From: Roseicyclus marinus
Lineage (GTDB): Bacteria; Pseudomonadota; Alphaproteobacteria; Rhodobacterales; Rhodobacteraceae
Reading direction: 5' to 3'
Assembly (NCBI RefSeq): GCF_036322625.1
Contig: NZ_AP027266.1
Coordinates: 2,917,001 to 2,981,000, forward strand
Length of the DNA: 64,000 nucleotides
Shown: positions 1 to 8,934 of the stretch, piece by piece
Layout of the letters: each line of letters starts with the position of its first letter
Numbering within the stretch: the stretch's first letter is position 1
The notes under the pieces: model-generated
What the model was told of the DNA's origin: nothing
Database searches by the model: none
Seen by the model: only the letters and a program-made list of their open reading frames with translations
Made by a program: the position numbers and the translations under genes

Positions 1-1
1 G

Positions 2-337
2 CAACGCATCTTTGCCCCCGCGCTGGAAACCCTGCGCGCGGGCGGTGATCTGCGGCCCTTTGCCTTTGCCACCGCCGCATGGATGCGTCACGCCACGGGC
101 GCGCATCACGATTGCACCCCCTATGCCGTGCGCGACCCACGCGCGGACGAGATCGCGACCGCCCTCGCAACCACGACCACGGCGGACGGGATCGCCCGCG
201 CGCTGTCCACCCTGCCCGGCTTCATGCCCGATGCCTTGCGCGATGCGCCGCACTGGCAGGTGATGATCACCGAGCGCCTGCACATCATGCTGACCCAAGG
301 CATGGCCAAAGCCATCGCGACGGAGGCCGCAGGATGA
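2..337 (+). CDS. uxuB: Fructuronate reductase / mannitol dehydrogenase family, C-terminal fragment
   Basis: This frame is open from the window edge to a TGA at 335-337, so only the last 111 residues of the protein are present. The fragment has the C-terminal helical domain of the polyol/hexuronate dehydrogenase family, with a segment reading FAFATAAWMRH and then PYAVRDPRAD. In this family the enzyme reduces D-fructuronate to D-mannonate (or tagaturonate to altronate) with NADH in the cytoplasm. The two genes that follow, KDG kinase and uronate isomerase, favour the hexuronate role over mannitol oxidation. The stop overlaps the kinase start by four bases (ATGA), which indicates translational coupling. 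The catalytic domain lies outside the window, so fructuronate cannot be separated from tagaturonate or mannitol specificity here. Confidence 0.75.
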   Translation, partial: QRIFAPALETLRAGGDLRPFAFATAAWMRHATGAHHDCTPYAVRDPRADEIATALATTTTADGIARALSTLPGFMPDALRDAPHWQVMITERLHIMLTQGMAKAIATEAAG

Positions 338-1260
338 CCCGCATCCTCTCCATCGGCGAATGCATGGTCGAACTTGCCCCGACCGACACAACCGGCCTCT
401 GGCGGCAGGGCATCGCGGGCGATACGCTCAACACCGCGTGGTATGCCCGCGCCAGCCTGCCACCCGACTGGAGCGTCGATTACGCCACACGGCTCGGCCG
501 CGACCGGTTTTCCGACGATATCGCGGATTTCCTGACCGCGAACGGCATCGGCACCCGCCACATCACCCGCGACGACACCCGCCAGCCGGGGCTTTACGCG
601 ATCAGCCTCGACGCCAATGGCGAACGCAGCTTCACCTATTGGCGCGGCCAATCCGCCGCGCGGGCCCTCGCCGATGATCCCGCCCCGCTGGCCCGGGCGC
701 TCGATGGCGCAACCCTCGCCTTCACCTCCGGCATCACCTTGGCGATCCTGCCCCCGGCAGGGCGCGAAACCCTGCTGCAGAGCCTGGCCGAGGCGCGCAG
801 CCGTGGCACCCGCATCGCCTTTGACCCCAACATCCGCCCAAGACTTTGGGAGGATCTTGAGACCGCCCGCCACTGGATCACCCGCGCGGCCGGCATCGCC
901 GACATCGTCCTGCCCAGCTTCGATGACGAGGCCGCGACCTTTGGCGACCCTTCGCCCGAGGCGACCCGGACCCGCTACCGCCACGCAGGCGCGACCGAGA
1001 TCGTGGTCAAGAATGCAGGCCGCCCCATCCTTTGGGCCGATGCCAGCGCCGAGGGGCATGTCACCGACCTGCCCACAGCCATCCCCGTCGACACCACCGG
1101 CGCGGGCGACAGTTTCAACGGGGCCTATCTGGCCGCCCGCCTTCTGGGCCAGGACATCCCCGGGTCCATCACCGCCGCTCATGCCATGGCACTGCGCGTC
1201 ATCGCCCATCGCGGCGCCCTGATCCCGACCGATACGGTAAGCCCCCCATGCCACGATTGA
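334..1260 (+). CDS. kdgK: 2-dehydro-3-deoxygluconokinase (PfkB family)
   Basis: The 308-residue protein is a PfkB/ribokinase-family sugar kinase. It probably phosphorylates 2-keto-3-deoxygluconate to KDPG, the last step of the hexuronate pathway before the Entner-Doudoroff aldolase. It begins MTRILSIGECMVEL, a typical KDG kinase N-terminus. It carries the second PfkB signature DTTGAGDSFNGAYLA at about residues 253-267, whose Asp259 is the expected catalytic base. The start ATG at 334 overlaps the stop of the upstream dehydrogenase gene, and its own 3' end overlaps the uronate isomerase by 13 bases, so the three genes form one tight operon. Other PfkB sugars are possible by sequence alone, but the operon context makes KDG by far the best fit. 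Confidence 0.88.
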   Translation: MTRILSIGECMVELAPTDTTGLWRQGIAGDTLNTAWYARASLPPDWSVDYATRLGRDRFSDDIADFLTANGIGTRHITRDDTRQPGLYAISLDANGERSFTYWRGQSAARALADDPAPLARALDGATLAFTSGITLAILPPAGRETLLQSLAEARSRGTRIAFDPNIRPRLWEDLETARHWITRAAGIADIVLPSFDDEAATFGDPSPEATRTRYRHAGATEIVVKNAGRPILWADASAEGHVTDLPTAIPVDTTGAGDSFNGAYLAARLLGQDIPGSITAAHAMALRVIAHRGALIPTDTVSPPCHD

Positions 1261-2657
1261 ACCCCGACCGCCTGTTCCCGCCCGAACCGCAGCTGCGCGC
1301 ACTGGCCCGTGCGATCTTCGACAGTGCGGCGGATGCCCCGATCCTCTCGCCCCATGGCCACACCGACCCCCGCTGGTTCGCCGAGGATGCGGCCTTTCCC
1401 GATCCCACCCAGCTGTTCGTGATCCCCGATCACTACGTCTTCCGGATGCTCCACAGCCAGGGCGTCCCGCTGGAAAGCCTCGGGATCGCGCCGCAGGATG
1501 GCGGTCCGGCCGAAACCGACCTGCGCAAGATTTGGCAGACATTTGCCGATCACTATCACCTGTTTCGCGGCACGCCCTCGCGGCTTTGGCTCGACCATGC
1601 CTTCGCCACCGTCTTCGGCATCGAGGAGGATTTCGGCCCCGCCACCGCCATGGCCTTCTACGACCGCATCGCCGAGGCGCTGACCACCCCGGCCTTCCGC
1701 CCCCGCGCGCTCTACAAACGCTTCGATATCGAAGCGCTGGCCACGACCGAAGGCGCGCTCGACGATCTGCGCTGGCACAAGATGATCCGCGACAGCGGCT
1801 GGGACGGGCGGGTCATCACCACCTACCGCCCCGATGCCGTCACCGACCCCGACACACCCGATTTCCGCAAGAACGTCGAAAGCTTCTGCGCCATGGCCGG
1901 AACCGATGCCGGCAGTTTCGCCAGGTATCTCGACGCCCACCGCGCCCGCCGCGCGTATTTCCGCGACATCGGCGGCGCGACCGCCACCGATCACGGCCAT
2001 CCCACCGCCACCACGCGCAACCTGTCCCCCGCCGCGACCGAGGCGCTTTATCAAAAGGTCCTTTCAGGCCGCGCCGATGCCGCCGAACGCGAGGATTTTC
2101 GCGGCCAGATGCTGACGGAAATGGCGAAACTCAGCCTCGAGGACGGGATGGTCATGCAGATCCATCCCGGCTCCTTCCGCAACCATTCCACCGCGATCTT
2201 CGACCGTTTCGGACGGGACAAGGGCTTCGACATCCCCACCCGCACCGATTACGTGCGCGACCTGCGCCCGCTTCTGGATGCAATCGGCCATGAGCGCGAC
2301 CTGCGGATCATCCTCTTTACCCTCGACGAAACCGCCTACGCCCGCGAACTTGCGCCGCTGGCGGGCGTCTATCCCTGCCTGCGGCTTGGCCCCGCCTGGT
2401 GGTTTCACGACAGTTTCGAAGGCATGTGGCGCTACCGCCAGATGACGACCGAAACGGCGGGTTTCTACAACACCACCGGTTTCAACGACGACACCCGTGC
2501 CTATCTCTCGATCCCGGCCCGCCACGACGTGGCCCGCCGCGTCGATGCTGCCTATCTCGCCACGCTGGTGGGCACCGGTCGCCTGTCGGAAACCGATGCC
2601 TTTGATCTTATGCAAGATCTGACGCATCGCCTCGCCAGACAGGCCTACCGGCTTTGA
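1248..2657 (+). CDS. uxaC: Glucuronate (uronate) isomerase
   Basis: The protein has 469 residues, matching the usual UxaC length of about 470. UxaC converts D-glucuronate to D-fructuronate and D-galacturonate to D-tagaturonate, the entry reaction of the pathway. The N-terminus contains the conserved segment LSPHGHTDPRWFAEDAAFPDP, with the His residues that belong to the amidohydrolase-like metal site, followed by HYVFRMLHSQG. Towards the C-terminus there is LGPAWWFHDS and a typical GFYNTTGFNDD stretch. The start ATG lies inside the end of kdgK, so the two genes are coupled. Its 3' end is only 9 bp from the end of the convergent chemoreceptor-like gene, which leaves almost no room for a separate terminator. 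Confidence 0.93.
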   Translation: MPRLNPDRLFPPEPQLRALARAIFDSAADAPILSPHGHTDPRWFAEDAAFPDPTQLFVIPDHYVFRMLHSQGVPLESLGIAPQDGGPAETDLRKIWQTFADHYHLFRGTPSRLWLDHAFATVFGIEEDFGPATAMAFYDRIAEALTTPAFRPRALYKRFDIEALATTEGALDDLRWHKMIRDSGWDGRVITTYRPDAVTDPDTPDFRKNVESFCAMAGTDAGSFARYLDAHRARRAYFRDIGGATATDHGHPTATTRNLSPAATEALYQKVLSGRADAAEREDFRGQMLTEMAKLSLEDGMVMQIHPGSFRNHSTAIFDRFGRDKGFDIPTRTDYVRDLRPLLDAIGHERDLRIILFTLDETAYARELAPLAGVYPCLRLGPAWWFHDSFEGMWRYRQMTTETAGFYNTTGFNDDTRAYLSIPARHDVARRVDAAYLATLVGTGRLSETDAFDLMQDLTHRLARQAYRL

Positions 2658-2666
2658 CGCCCTGCC

Positions 2667-4103
2667 TCATTCCGCGAGGTAGGCAAGACGCAGACCACCC
2701 CAATGCCGCCCCCGAACGCGGATCGGGGCCGATACGTCCTTCATCATCTTGAACTCGCCACCGCCCATGTCGCGGCGATAGGCCTGCAACAGGAAGGGCC
2801 GCTCGCTCTGGCCCGCGCGCAATCCCACCCGGTCGTTGAAGATGCGCCGGTTGCGCGCGTATTTCGCTTTCCAGCCCGGATCGCCCGGCTTTTGCGGCTG
2901 GCTGAACTTGAGGTTATGGGTCGCGATATAGCCGTTCCGGTCGGTCGCCGCGCAAAACACCACGCGCCCCGACAAGGCCAGCATCGGTTCCTGCACCAAT
3001 GGCAGCACCTGGTCGGTGAAACGGGCAAAGCGCGTCAGATGCTGTTGCGGATCGGATCCCGCGACCGGCGCATAGGCTTCGTCGAACAGATCGGTCAGGC
3101 TGATCTGCCCCGCCTCGATCGCGCGCTCGAACAGGCCCGTGACCATCGCCGCCGCCTTCTGCACCGCCTCCACATAGGGGGTGTCCACCGTCTCGATCCC
3201 CAGCCGTGCCGAAATCCCCGTGATCGTCTCGGACGCATCGGTGATGTCCATCAGCTTCTCCGACGCAAAGCCAAGGCTCGCCGTCGACCGTTCCACCGTA
3301 TCGGACAAGGCTTCGACCCGATCGCGGGTCTGGTCCAGCGATGCGCCGATCCGGGTCGAGGCCGCGACGATATTCTCCTGCGCGCGGCGCACCGACCCGA
3401 AAATCTCGGGCAGATCATGGATGTCGCCCTCGACCTCGCTGGTGACCGACTTGATCTGTGCCGCGACACCGGCGGCCTGCGTCACCTGCTCGATCACCCA
3501 GGTCAGCTCGCCCGACAGGCGGCCCACCGTGGTCTCGATCTCCTGCGTCGCTTCGCTGGTCTGGGTGGACAGTTTCTTGACCTCGCCCGCGACCACGGCA
3601 AACCCGCGCCCCGCGGCACCGGCCCGCGCCGCCTCCACCGCCGCGTTCAGGGACAACAGGTTCGTCTGCCGCGCGATGCTGTCGACATGCCGCGACACCC
3701 GCGACACGCCCCGCAAGGTTTCGGTGACCGTCTCCAGCCGGTCGTTGATCTCGGCGACGATCTGGGTCAGCACCGTGACCTGCGCCACCATGTCCGACAG
3801 ATGCGCACTGGTGACGGCGATCTTTTCCTCCGCCCCATGCGACCGGTCCAGGGCCGAAGAGGCGGCGGTATGAACCTCGGCACCGCTGCTCGCCATGGCC
3901 CCCACCTGCGCGCGGATATGCCGGAACCCGTCGCGCTGGTGGCGGGACAATTCGGACACATCCTGCACATCCCCGGCAGCCGCCGCGATGGAAACCGCAA
4001 GATCACCGATCCGCCGCGCGATCTCGGCCACTGCGGCACTATGGTCCTCGGTCGCGACCGCAAGCGCGTTTGCTTTGATCGGGGCAGGAGACTGGTCAAA
4101 CAT
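2667..4103 (-). CDS. Cytoplasmic methyl-accepting chemotaxis-like protein with C-terminal sensory domain
   Basis: The protein has 478 residues with no hydrophobic segment, so it is probably soluble. The first two thirds form a helical MCP signalling domain. It contains the hairpin-tip region ARQTNLLSLNAAVEAARAG followed by GRGFAVVAGEVKKLSTQTS, the stretch that contacts CheA and CheW. The last 150 or so residues form a separate domain containing FCAATDRNGYIATHN and a basic segment that resembles a PAS/Cache-type fold. This puts the sensor after the signalling domain, as in other soluble receptors. I chose ATG 4103 because AGGA lies about 8 bases upstream; a longer frame to 4148 lacks such support. 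No chemotaxis gene is adjacent. The ligand is unknown. Confidence 0.82.
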   Translation of the reverse strand: MFDQSPAPIKANALAVATEDHSAAVAEIARRIGDLAVSIAAAAGDVQDVSELSRHQRDGFRHIRAQVGAMASSGAEVHTAASSALDRSHGAEEKIAVTSAHLSDMVAQVTVLTQIVAEINDRLETVTETLRGVSRVSRHVDSIARQTNLLSLNAAVEAARAGAAGRGFAVVAGEVKKLSTQTSEATQEIETTVGRLSGELTWVIEQVTQAAGVAAQIKSVTSEVEGDIHDLPEIFGSVRRAQENIVAASTRIGASLDQTRDRVEALSDTVERSTASLGFASEKLMDITDASETITGISARLGIETVDTPYVEAVQKAAAMVTGLFERAIEAGQISLTDLFDEAYAPVAGSDPQQHLTRFARFTDQVLPLVQEPMLALSGRVVFCAATDRNGYIATHNLKFSQPQKPGDPGWKAKYARNRRIFNDRVGLRAGQSERPFLLQAYRRDMGGGEFKMMKDVSAPIRVRGRHWGGLRLAYLAE

Positions 4104-4313
4104 GGCATGTCCTGAACTGTGGAATTGCAGCCTTGAACGACGCAGCACCGGCCAGCTTTAGTTGCCAAGGCCACAGACCCACAGCTTTCTGCGCCCGGCA
4201 CAACCCATGCGGGCATGGTTCCATAAATATGAACAGACTGCTCAATATATGAATTTTTAAAGATCAAATTCACCCGCTAGGTCACGGGTCATCCCCAGCG
4301 TTGGACATGACCC
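4104..4313. promoter_or_regulatory. Divergent promoter region between the chemoreceptor gene and dabB
   Basis: This 210-bp gap separates two divergently transcribed genes and must hold both promoters. An AT-rich stretch at about 4222-4270 stands out against the GC-rich surroundings. No operator could be assigned, and no convincing ribosome binding site is seen in front of the dabB ATG at 4314. Confidence 0.45.
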
Positions 4314-5858
4314 ATGACCCCGATCCTCTCGCTCAGCTTCCTTGCCCCGGCCCTGCTACTGGCCACGGCCTGCCTTGCGCTCCGCCACCCCGGCAAACGC
4401 CCGGGACAGCTGCCGCGCCTTGCCGAACTGGCGGCGCTCGCGGCCCTCGCGCTGACGGCATCGGCGCTTGGGGTCCATGTCGTGCAGGGCGGCGGCGCGG
4501 GGCCTCTGGGACTGCGCGTCGATGCCATCAGCCTGACGCTCGCCCTGCTCGTCTCCTTCATCGGCTGGGTCGTGATGCGCTACAGCCGCAGCTATCTGGA
4601 CGGCGAAGAGAACGAGGGCCTGTTCCACGGCCTGATGCTGGCCACGCTCGCCGCCGTTCTGGTCTTCGTGCAGGCGGGCAATCTTGTGCTCTTGGCCGGT
4701 GCTGCCATCGCCATCGGCCTCGGCCTGCGCCGGCTCCTGCTCTTCTATCCCGACCGGCCCGAGGCGCGGCGCGCAGCGGCGAAATTCACCCTCGTCTGGC
4801 ACGGCGGCGATGTGGCGCTGGCTCTGGCCGCGATCCTGATGCTCGCCACCCATGGCACCGCCGACATCGCCGCGATCACCACAACCCTGTCCGACGCAGG
4901 CCCCGGGATCGCAGGCCATGCCGCCGCAGCCCTCCTGATCCTCGCCGCGATCCTCAAGACCGCCGCCTTCCCCCTCCACGGCTGGCTGACCGAGGTGATG
5001 GAGGCGCCCACCCCCGTCTCGGCCTTCCTTCATGCGGGCATCATCAATGCGGGCGGCGTCCTCTTGATCACCGCAGCGCCGCTTGTGCAGCAAAGCGCGG
5101 GGGGCCTTGCGCTCCTTGTCATGCTCGGCGGCTTCACGGCGCTCTTCGGGGCAGCCGTCATGCTGACCCAAAGCGCGGTCAAGACCTCGCTCGCCTGGTC
5201 CACCGTGTCGCAGATGGGCTTCATGCTGCTGCAATGCGGCCTGGGGCTCTGGGCGCTGGCGCTTCTGCACATCGTCGCCCATTCGCTCTACAAGGCGCAT
5301 GCCTTCCTGTCCTCGGGCGGGGCGGTGGCCGCTGTCGCCGCGATCCGCAAACCGGGGCCGGTGGCCGTGCCGAACCTTGCCGCCGTCCTGCGCGCCTTCG
5401 GCCTTGCGCTTGTCCTCTATGCCGTGATGGCCCTGGGCTTTTCCGCGATCCTCGGCCCCAAGACACCGCAGGCGCTGGCGCTTGGCGCGATCCTGATCTT
5501 CGGCGTCGCCTATCTCGTGGCCCAGGGTCTGGCCGATGCCGCCCCGGCCCAACTGACCCGGCGCACAGGCCTCGCCGCGCTGGCCACGGCTTTCGCGTAT
5601 TTCGCCTTTCAGGCCATGGCGGCCCATCTCTGGGGGCCGCTTCTGCCCGCAGCGCCCCTGCCCGGCCCGCTCGAATGGGCGCTGATCGTGCTCGCGGTCC
5701 TGTCCTTCGGCACGGTCGCCATCGCGCAGGCGCTGTTCCCGCTCTGGGCCCATCACCCCGCCACCGCAGGGCTGCGCGTGCATCTGGCCAACGGCCTCTA
5801 TCTCAACGCGCTTCTGGACCGCGCCATCGGCGGCTTCCGCATCTCCCGTTCCCATTGA
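4314..5858 (+). CDS. dabB: DabB-type membrane subunit of inorganic-carbon pump (NuoL/MrpA-like)
   Basis: The 514-residue protein is a polytopic membrane protein of the proton-translocating antiporter family that includes NuoL and MrpA. It has the family hallmark FPLHGWLTEVMEAPTPVSAFLHAG, with the conserved glutamate and histidine. NuoL alone would suggest complex I, but no nuo genes are present, and the next gene, 16 bp downstream, encodes the DUF2309 protein DabA. DabB and DabA form a two-subunit energy-coupled inorganic-carbon accumulator, in which DabB is thought to couple cation flux to a vectorial carbonic anhydrase. In a heterotrophic Rhodobacterales host the likely purpose is to supply bicarbonate for carboxylation reactions when CO2 is low. 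Confidence 0.87.
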   Translation: MTPILSLSFLAPALLLATACLALRHPGKRPGQLPRLAELAALAALALTASALGVHVVQGGGAGPLGLRVDAISLTLALLVSFIGWVVMRYSRSYLDGEENEGLFHGLMLATLAAVLVFVQAGNLVLLAGAAIAIGLGLRRLLLFYPDRPEARRAAAKFTLVWHGGDVALALAAILMLATHGTADIAAITTTLSDAGPGIAGHAAAALLILAAILKTAAFPLHGWLTEVMEAPTPVSAFLHAGIINAGGVLLITAAPLVQQSAGGLALLVMLGGFTALFGAAVMLTQSAVKTSLAWSTVSQMGFMLLQCGLGLWALALLHIVAHSLYKAHAFLSSGGAVAAVAAIRKPGPVAVPNLAAVLRAFGLALVLYAVMALGFSAILGPKTPQALALGAILIFGVAYLVAQGLADAAPAQLTRRTGLAALATAFAYFAFQAMAAHLWGPLLPAAPLPGPLEWALIVLAVLSFGTVAIAQALFPLWAHHPATAGLRVHLANGLYLNALLDRAIGGFRISRSH

Positions 5859-5874
5859 TCCGCAGGATATCGCC

Positions 5875-8241
5875 ATGTTCATGAAACACGCAAAGATCGC
5901 CCCCGCCCGGATCTCGGAAATCCTCACCGCGGCCGAGGCGGCGGGCCGCGCCATCCCGCCGGCCTTCCCCCTCGATGCCACCGTCGCGGTCAACCCGTTC
6001 CTCGGCCAGACGGGCGAGGATCTGGCCAAAGCCTCCGCCCGGCTGATGCGGGTGGCGGGCACCCGCGCCACCCCGGCCCTGACCGATTACGCCACGCGGA
6101 TCGCCGAGGGGCGGTTGACGCAGACCGACATCACCGCCGCCTGGGAAGCCGCCGCCCCCGCGACCCGCCCCGCCTCCCCCGAGGTGCTGATCGCCATGGC
6201 CAAGGCCGCGACCGATACAGGCCCCGTCACGCCGCTCCCCGGCATTGCCGATCTGGCCGCCAGGGCGACCGGCATCGACTGGCCCTCGATCATCGAGAAA
6301 TCCATGGGCCTCTGGGCAGCAGGCCATTTCGACCAGGGACAGGCGCTCTGGTCCGCAGGCCCCAAGGACAGTGCCTTTGCCGCCTGGCGCGCCTGGGCCA
6401 GCCATGACCTCACGCCCGAGATCGCGGGCCTGAGCGGCTTTTGCGCCCATGCCGCCGCCGCCCCCGACACGACCGAACGAGCCATCCTGCGCGCGGCCGA
6501 GGCTTTGGGCCTCTGCGCCGCCTCTGCCGAGACCGTCTTTCACCGGCTCTACATGGATCTGGGCGGCTGGGCGCAACATGCCCGCTGGCTCCTGTGGCAG
6601 GCCGAATTGTCGGGCACGACCGACACGACACTGGCCGACCTGCTCGCCATCCGCCTCATCTGGGACGAGGCGCTTCTGGCCCATATCCCCACGATCGCCC
6701 CGGACTGGGCCGCGACGCGCGACGCCCACCGCGCCCCCGTGGAACCCGATGCCGAAACCGCCGCGCTGGCGATCTTGCAAGAGGCCGCGGAACGCGCCCA
6801 CCAGCGCAGCCTGATCGCCACGCTCGACGGCTCCGGCCCCGCAGCCGACACGCGCCCGCATCTGCAAGCGGCCTTCTGCATCGATGTCCGGTCCGAGGTG
6901 TTCCGCCGCGCGCTCGAAAGCGTCGATCCCGGCATCGCGACCGTGGGTTTCGCCGGGTTCTTCGGCCTGCCGCTCTCGCATCTGGCGCAAGGCTCCGACG
7001 TGGCGGCGGCGCATCTGCCCGTGCTGCTGACACCCTCGCTCACCACGACCAGCCAGGCCGATCCCGCCACCGAACAGGACATCCGCATCCGTGCCCGCAC
7101 CCGCCGCGCCTGGGGCCGGTTCCGGCAGGCGGCCGTCTCCTCCTTCGCCTTCGTCGAGGCGGCGGGCCCCCTCTATGCCGGCAAGCTCCTGCGCGATGCG
7201 CTGGGGCTCGGCCACCACGCCACGCCCCCCCAACCCTGCCCGCAGGTCATCGGCGGCCTGTCGCCCGAGGCCAAGGCCGACACCGCCGCCGCCGTCCTCA
7301 AGGCCATGAGCCTGCGCGACGGCCATGGCCGCTTCGTCCTGCTGCTCGGCCACGGCGGACAGGTCACCAACAACCCCCACGAAAGCGCCTATCACTGCGG
7401 CGCTTGCGGCGGGCAGACGGGCGAGGTGTCGGCACGGCTTCTGGCGACGCTCCTGAACGATCCCGAAACCCGCGCGGGCCTGCCCGCACGCGGCATCACC
7501 CTGCCCGACGATACCCTGTTCATCGCGGGGCTTCATGACACGACGACGGACAAGATCACGCTCCATGACGTGGCGACCGACACCCCCGAGATTGCGCGCC
7601 TGCGCCGCTGGCTCGATGCGGCGGGTCGGATCGCCCGGGCCGAACGCGCCGCGACCCTGCCCGGTGCCACGCCCGATACCATCGCGGCCCGCGCGCTCAA
7701 CTGGGCCGAAACGCGGCCCGAATGGGGGCTTGCGGGTTGCGCCGCCTTCATCGCTTCCCCCCGCGCCAGCACCGCCGGCAAGCGGCTCGATGGTCGCGCC
7801 TTCCTGCACAGCTACACCTGGCAAGACGACGACGGCTTCGCCACGCTCGAGCTGATCCTGACCGCACCTGTCGTGGTCGCAAGCTGGATCAGCCTGCAAT
7901 ATTACGGCTCCTCCGTCGCCCCCGATGTCTTTGGCGGCGGCAACAAGCTGATCCACAACGTCACCGGCGGCATCGGCGTGACCGAGGGCAATGGCGGCCG
8001 CCTGCGCCCCGGCCTGCCCCGGCAAGCGGTCCATGACGGCGCGCGGCTGATGCATGACCCCCTGCGCCTCTCGGTGCTGATCGAGGCCCCGGCCGAGGCG
8101 ATCACCGACATCCTCGCCCGCCACGACAGCCTCCGCGCGCTCTTCGACAAGGGCTGGCTGCATCTCTTGCGGATGCACGATGGCCGCGTGACCGAACGCT
8201 ATCGCCCCGGCCTCGCATGGGAACCCGTCCCGAGCGCTTGA
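5875..8241 (+). CDS. dabA: DabA inorganic-carbon pump subunit (DUF2309/UPF0753, beta-carbonic-anhydrase-like)
   Basis: The 788-residue protein belongs to DUF2309 (UPF0753). In characterised DabA proteins a zinc site resembling beta-carbonic anhydrases is formed by Cys and Asp of a CxDxRSE motif and by a later His and Cys. All four are present: CIDVRSE gives Cys335 and Asp337, LLGHGGQVTN gives His493, and ESAYHCGACGG gives Cys508. The 15-residue His-to-Cys spacing also fits. The gene directly follows dabB and is probably translated from the same mRNA. DabA likely works on the cytoplasmic face as a one-way CO2-to-bicarbonate converter driven by DabB. The family assignment is secure; physiological activity in this host is inferred. 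Confidence 0.92.
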   Translation: MFMKHAKIAPARISEILTAAEAAGRAIPPAFPLDATVAVNPFLGQTGEDLAKASARLMRVAGTRATPALTDYATRIAEGRLTQTDITAAWEAAAPATRPASPEVLIAMAKAATDTGPVTPLPGIADLAARATGIDWPSIIEKSMGLWAAGHFDQGQALWSAGPKDSAFAAWRAWASHDLTPEIAGLSGFCAHAAAAPDTTERAILRAAEALGLCAASAETVFHRLYMDLGGWAQHARWLLWQAELSGTTDTTLADLLAIRLIWDEALLAHIPTIAPDWAATRDAHRAPVEPDAETAALAILQEAAERAHQRSLIATLDGSGPAADTRPHLQAAFCIDVRSEVFRRALESVDPGIATVGFAGFFGLPLSHLAQGSDVAAAHLPVLLTPSLTTTSQADPATEQDIRIRARTRRAWGRFRQAAVSSFAFVEAAGPLYAGKLLRDALGLGHHATPPQPCPQVIGGLSPEAKADTAAAVLKAMSLRDGHGRFVLLLGHGGQVTNNPHESAYHCGACGGQTGEVSARLLATLLNDPETRAGLPARGITLPDDTLFIAGLHDTTTDKITLHDVATDTPEIARLRRWLDAAGRIARAERAATLPGATPDTIAARALNWAETRPEWGLAGCAAFIASPRASTAGKRLDGRAFLHSYTWQDDDGFATLELILTAPVVVASWISLQYYGSSVAPDVFGGGNKLIHNVTGGIGVTEGNGGRLRPGLPRQAVHDGARLMHDPLRLSVLIEAPAEAITDILARHDSLRALFDKGWLHLLRMHDGRVTERYRPGLAWEPVPSA

Positions 8242-8338
8242 CGCGCGAAGGCGCAGCTTGCCGCCCCCGATCCATGGCCATATGCTCGCCGCGCAGGCCC
8301 CGCCCCCGGGGCCCGCGCCCGATTGACCGGAAGGTGCC

Positions 8339-8815
8339 ATGCCCCAGACGCTTCAGTATGGCCTGATCGCGCCCGACGATCCCGCACTGGCCGGGCTGAT
8401 CGACCGCCACGCCGCCGAAAGCGCGCGCCATTACCCGGCGGACAGCAACCACCACCTCGACGGTCCGGCACTCGCCGCGCAGGGCGCGATCCTCTTCGCC
8501 GCGCGCCTTGGCGGCCCCGATGGCCCGGTCCGCGCCATGGGTGGCTATGCGCCCCTGTCCGCGACCGAGGCCGAGATCAAATCGATGCATGTCGAAACCG
8601 CCCTGCGCGGCCAGGGGGCGGGGGCACGCATCCTCACGCTGATCCTCGATCACGCCAAGGCATCGGGCTTTGCCCGTCTCTGGCTCGAAACCGGCAGCCT
8701 GCCCGCCTCCGCCCCCGCGCGGCGGCTCTACGCCCGGGCAGGCTTCACCCCCTGCCCGCCTTTCGGCACCTACCGCCCCGACCCGATGAGCGTCTTCATG
8801 ACCCGCACGCTTTGA
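8339..8815 (+). CDS. GNAT family N-acetyltransferase
   Basis: This 158-residue protein has a GNAT fold. The acetyl-CoA binding motif A reads IKSMHVETALRGQGAGARIL, with the RGQGAG pyrophosphate loop. It is followed by LWLETGSLPASAPARRLYARAGFTPCPPFG, the motif B region usual in small acetyltransferases of the PhnO/YtmI-like group. The substrate cannot be read from sequence; the family acetylates amines on small molecules, peptides or antibiotics. It starts 97 bp after dabA with a GAAGG-type ribosome site before ATG 8339. It ends 42 bp before the tRNA gene, so it is the last chromosomal gene before the integrated element. Confidence 0.85.
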   Translation: MPQTLQYGLIAPDDPALAGLIDRHAAESARHYPADSNHHLDGPALAAQGAILFAARLGGPDGPVRAMGGYAPLSATEAEIKSMHVETALRGQGAGARILTLILDHAKASGFARLWLETGSLPASAPARRLYARAGFTPCPPFGTYRPDPMSVFMTRTL

Positions 8816-8857
8816 GCGTGGACCGAACCCCACAGCTGCGCTATGCAACCCCCGCGT

Positions 8858-8934
8858 GGCCCCTTAGCTCAACAGGATAGAGCAGCTGACTTCTAATCAG
8901 CAGGTTGAGGGTTCGAGTCCTTCAGGGGTCGCCA
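8858..8934 (+). tRNA. tRNA-Arg (anticodon TCT)
   Basis: A 77-nt cloverleaf can be folded. The acceptor arm pairs GGCCCCT with AGGGGTC, with one G-U pair, and CCA is encoded. The anticodon stem is GCTGA/TCAGC around loop CTTCTAA, giving anticodon TCT. The T loop is GTTCGAGTC. The 3' 57 bases are repeated exactly at 22684-22740, so this gene is the attachment site of the island and its 3' half is probably supplied by the element. Confidence 0.95.
8878..8934 (+). repeat. Left attachment site (attL), within tRNA-Arg
   Basis: This 57-bp segment runs from the D-stem region to the CCA end of the tRNA and is identical to 22684-22740. The flanking bases differ at once on both sides, so the identity ends sharply, as expected for att cores produced by site-specific recombination. 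Confidence 0.93.

Noticed and set aside
121-1542. A 473-residue open frame on the minus strand across kdgK and uxaC
   Set aside because: It is a GC-driven shadow of the plus-strand genes, with no domain and with low-complexity Gly/Arg/Ala composition.
5803-8340. An 845-residue minus-strand open frame over dabA
   Set aside because: DabA on the plus strand has clear family motifs; the opposite frame is a Gly/Ala/Arg-rich shadow.
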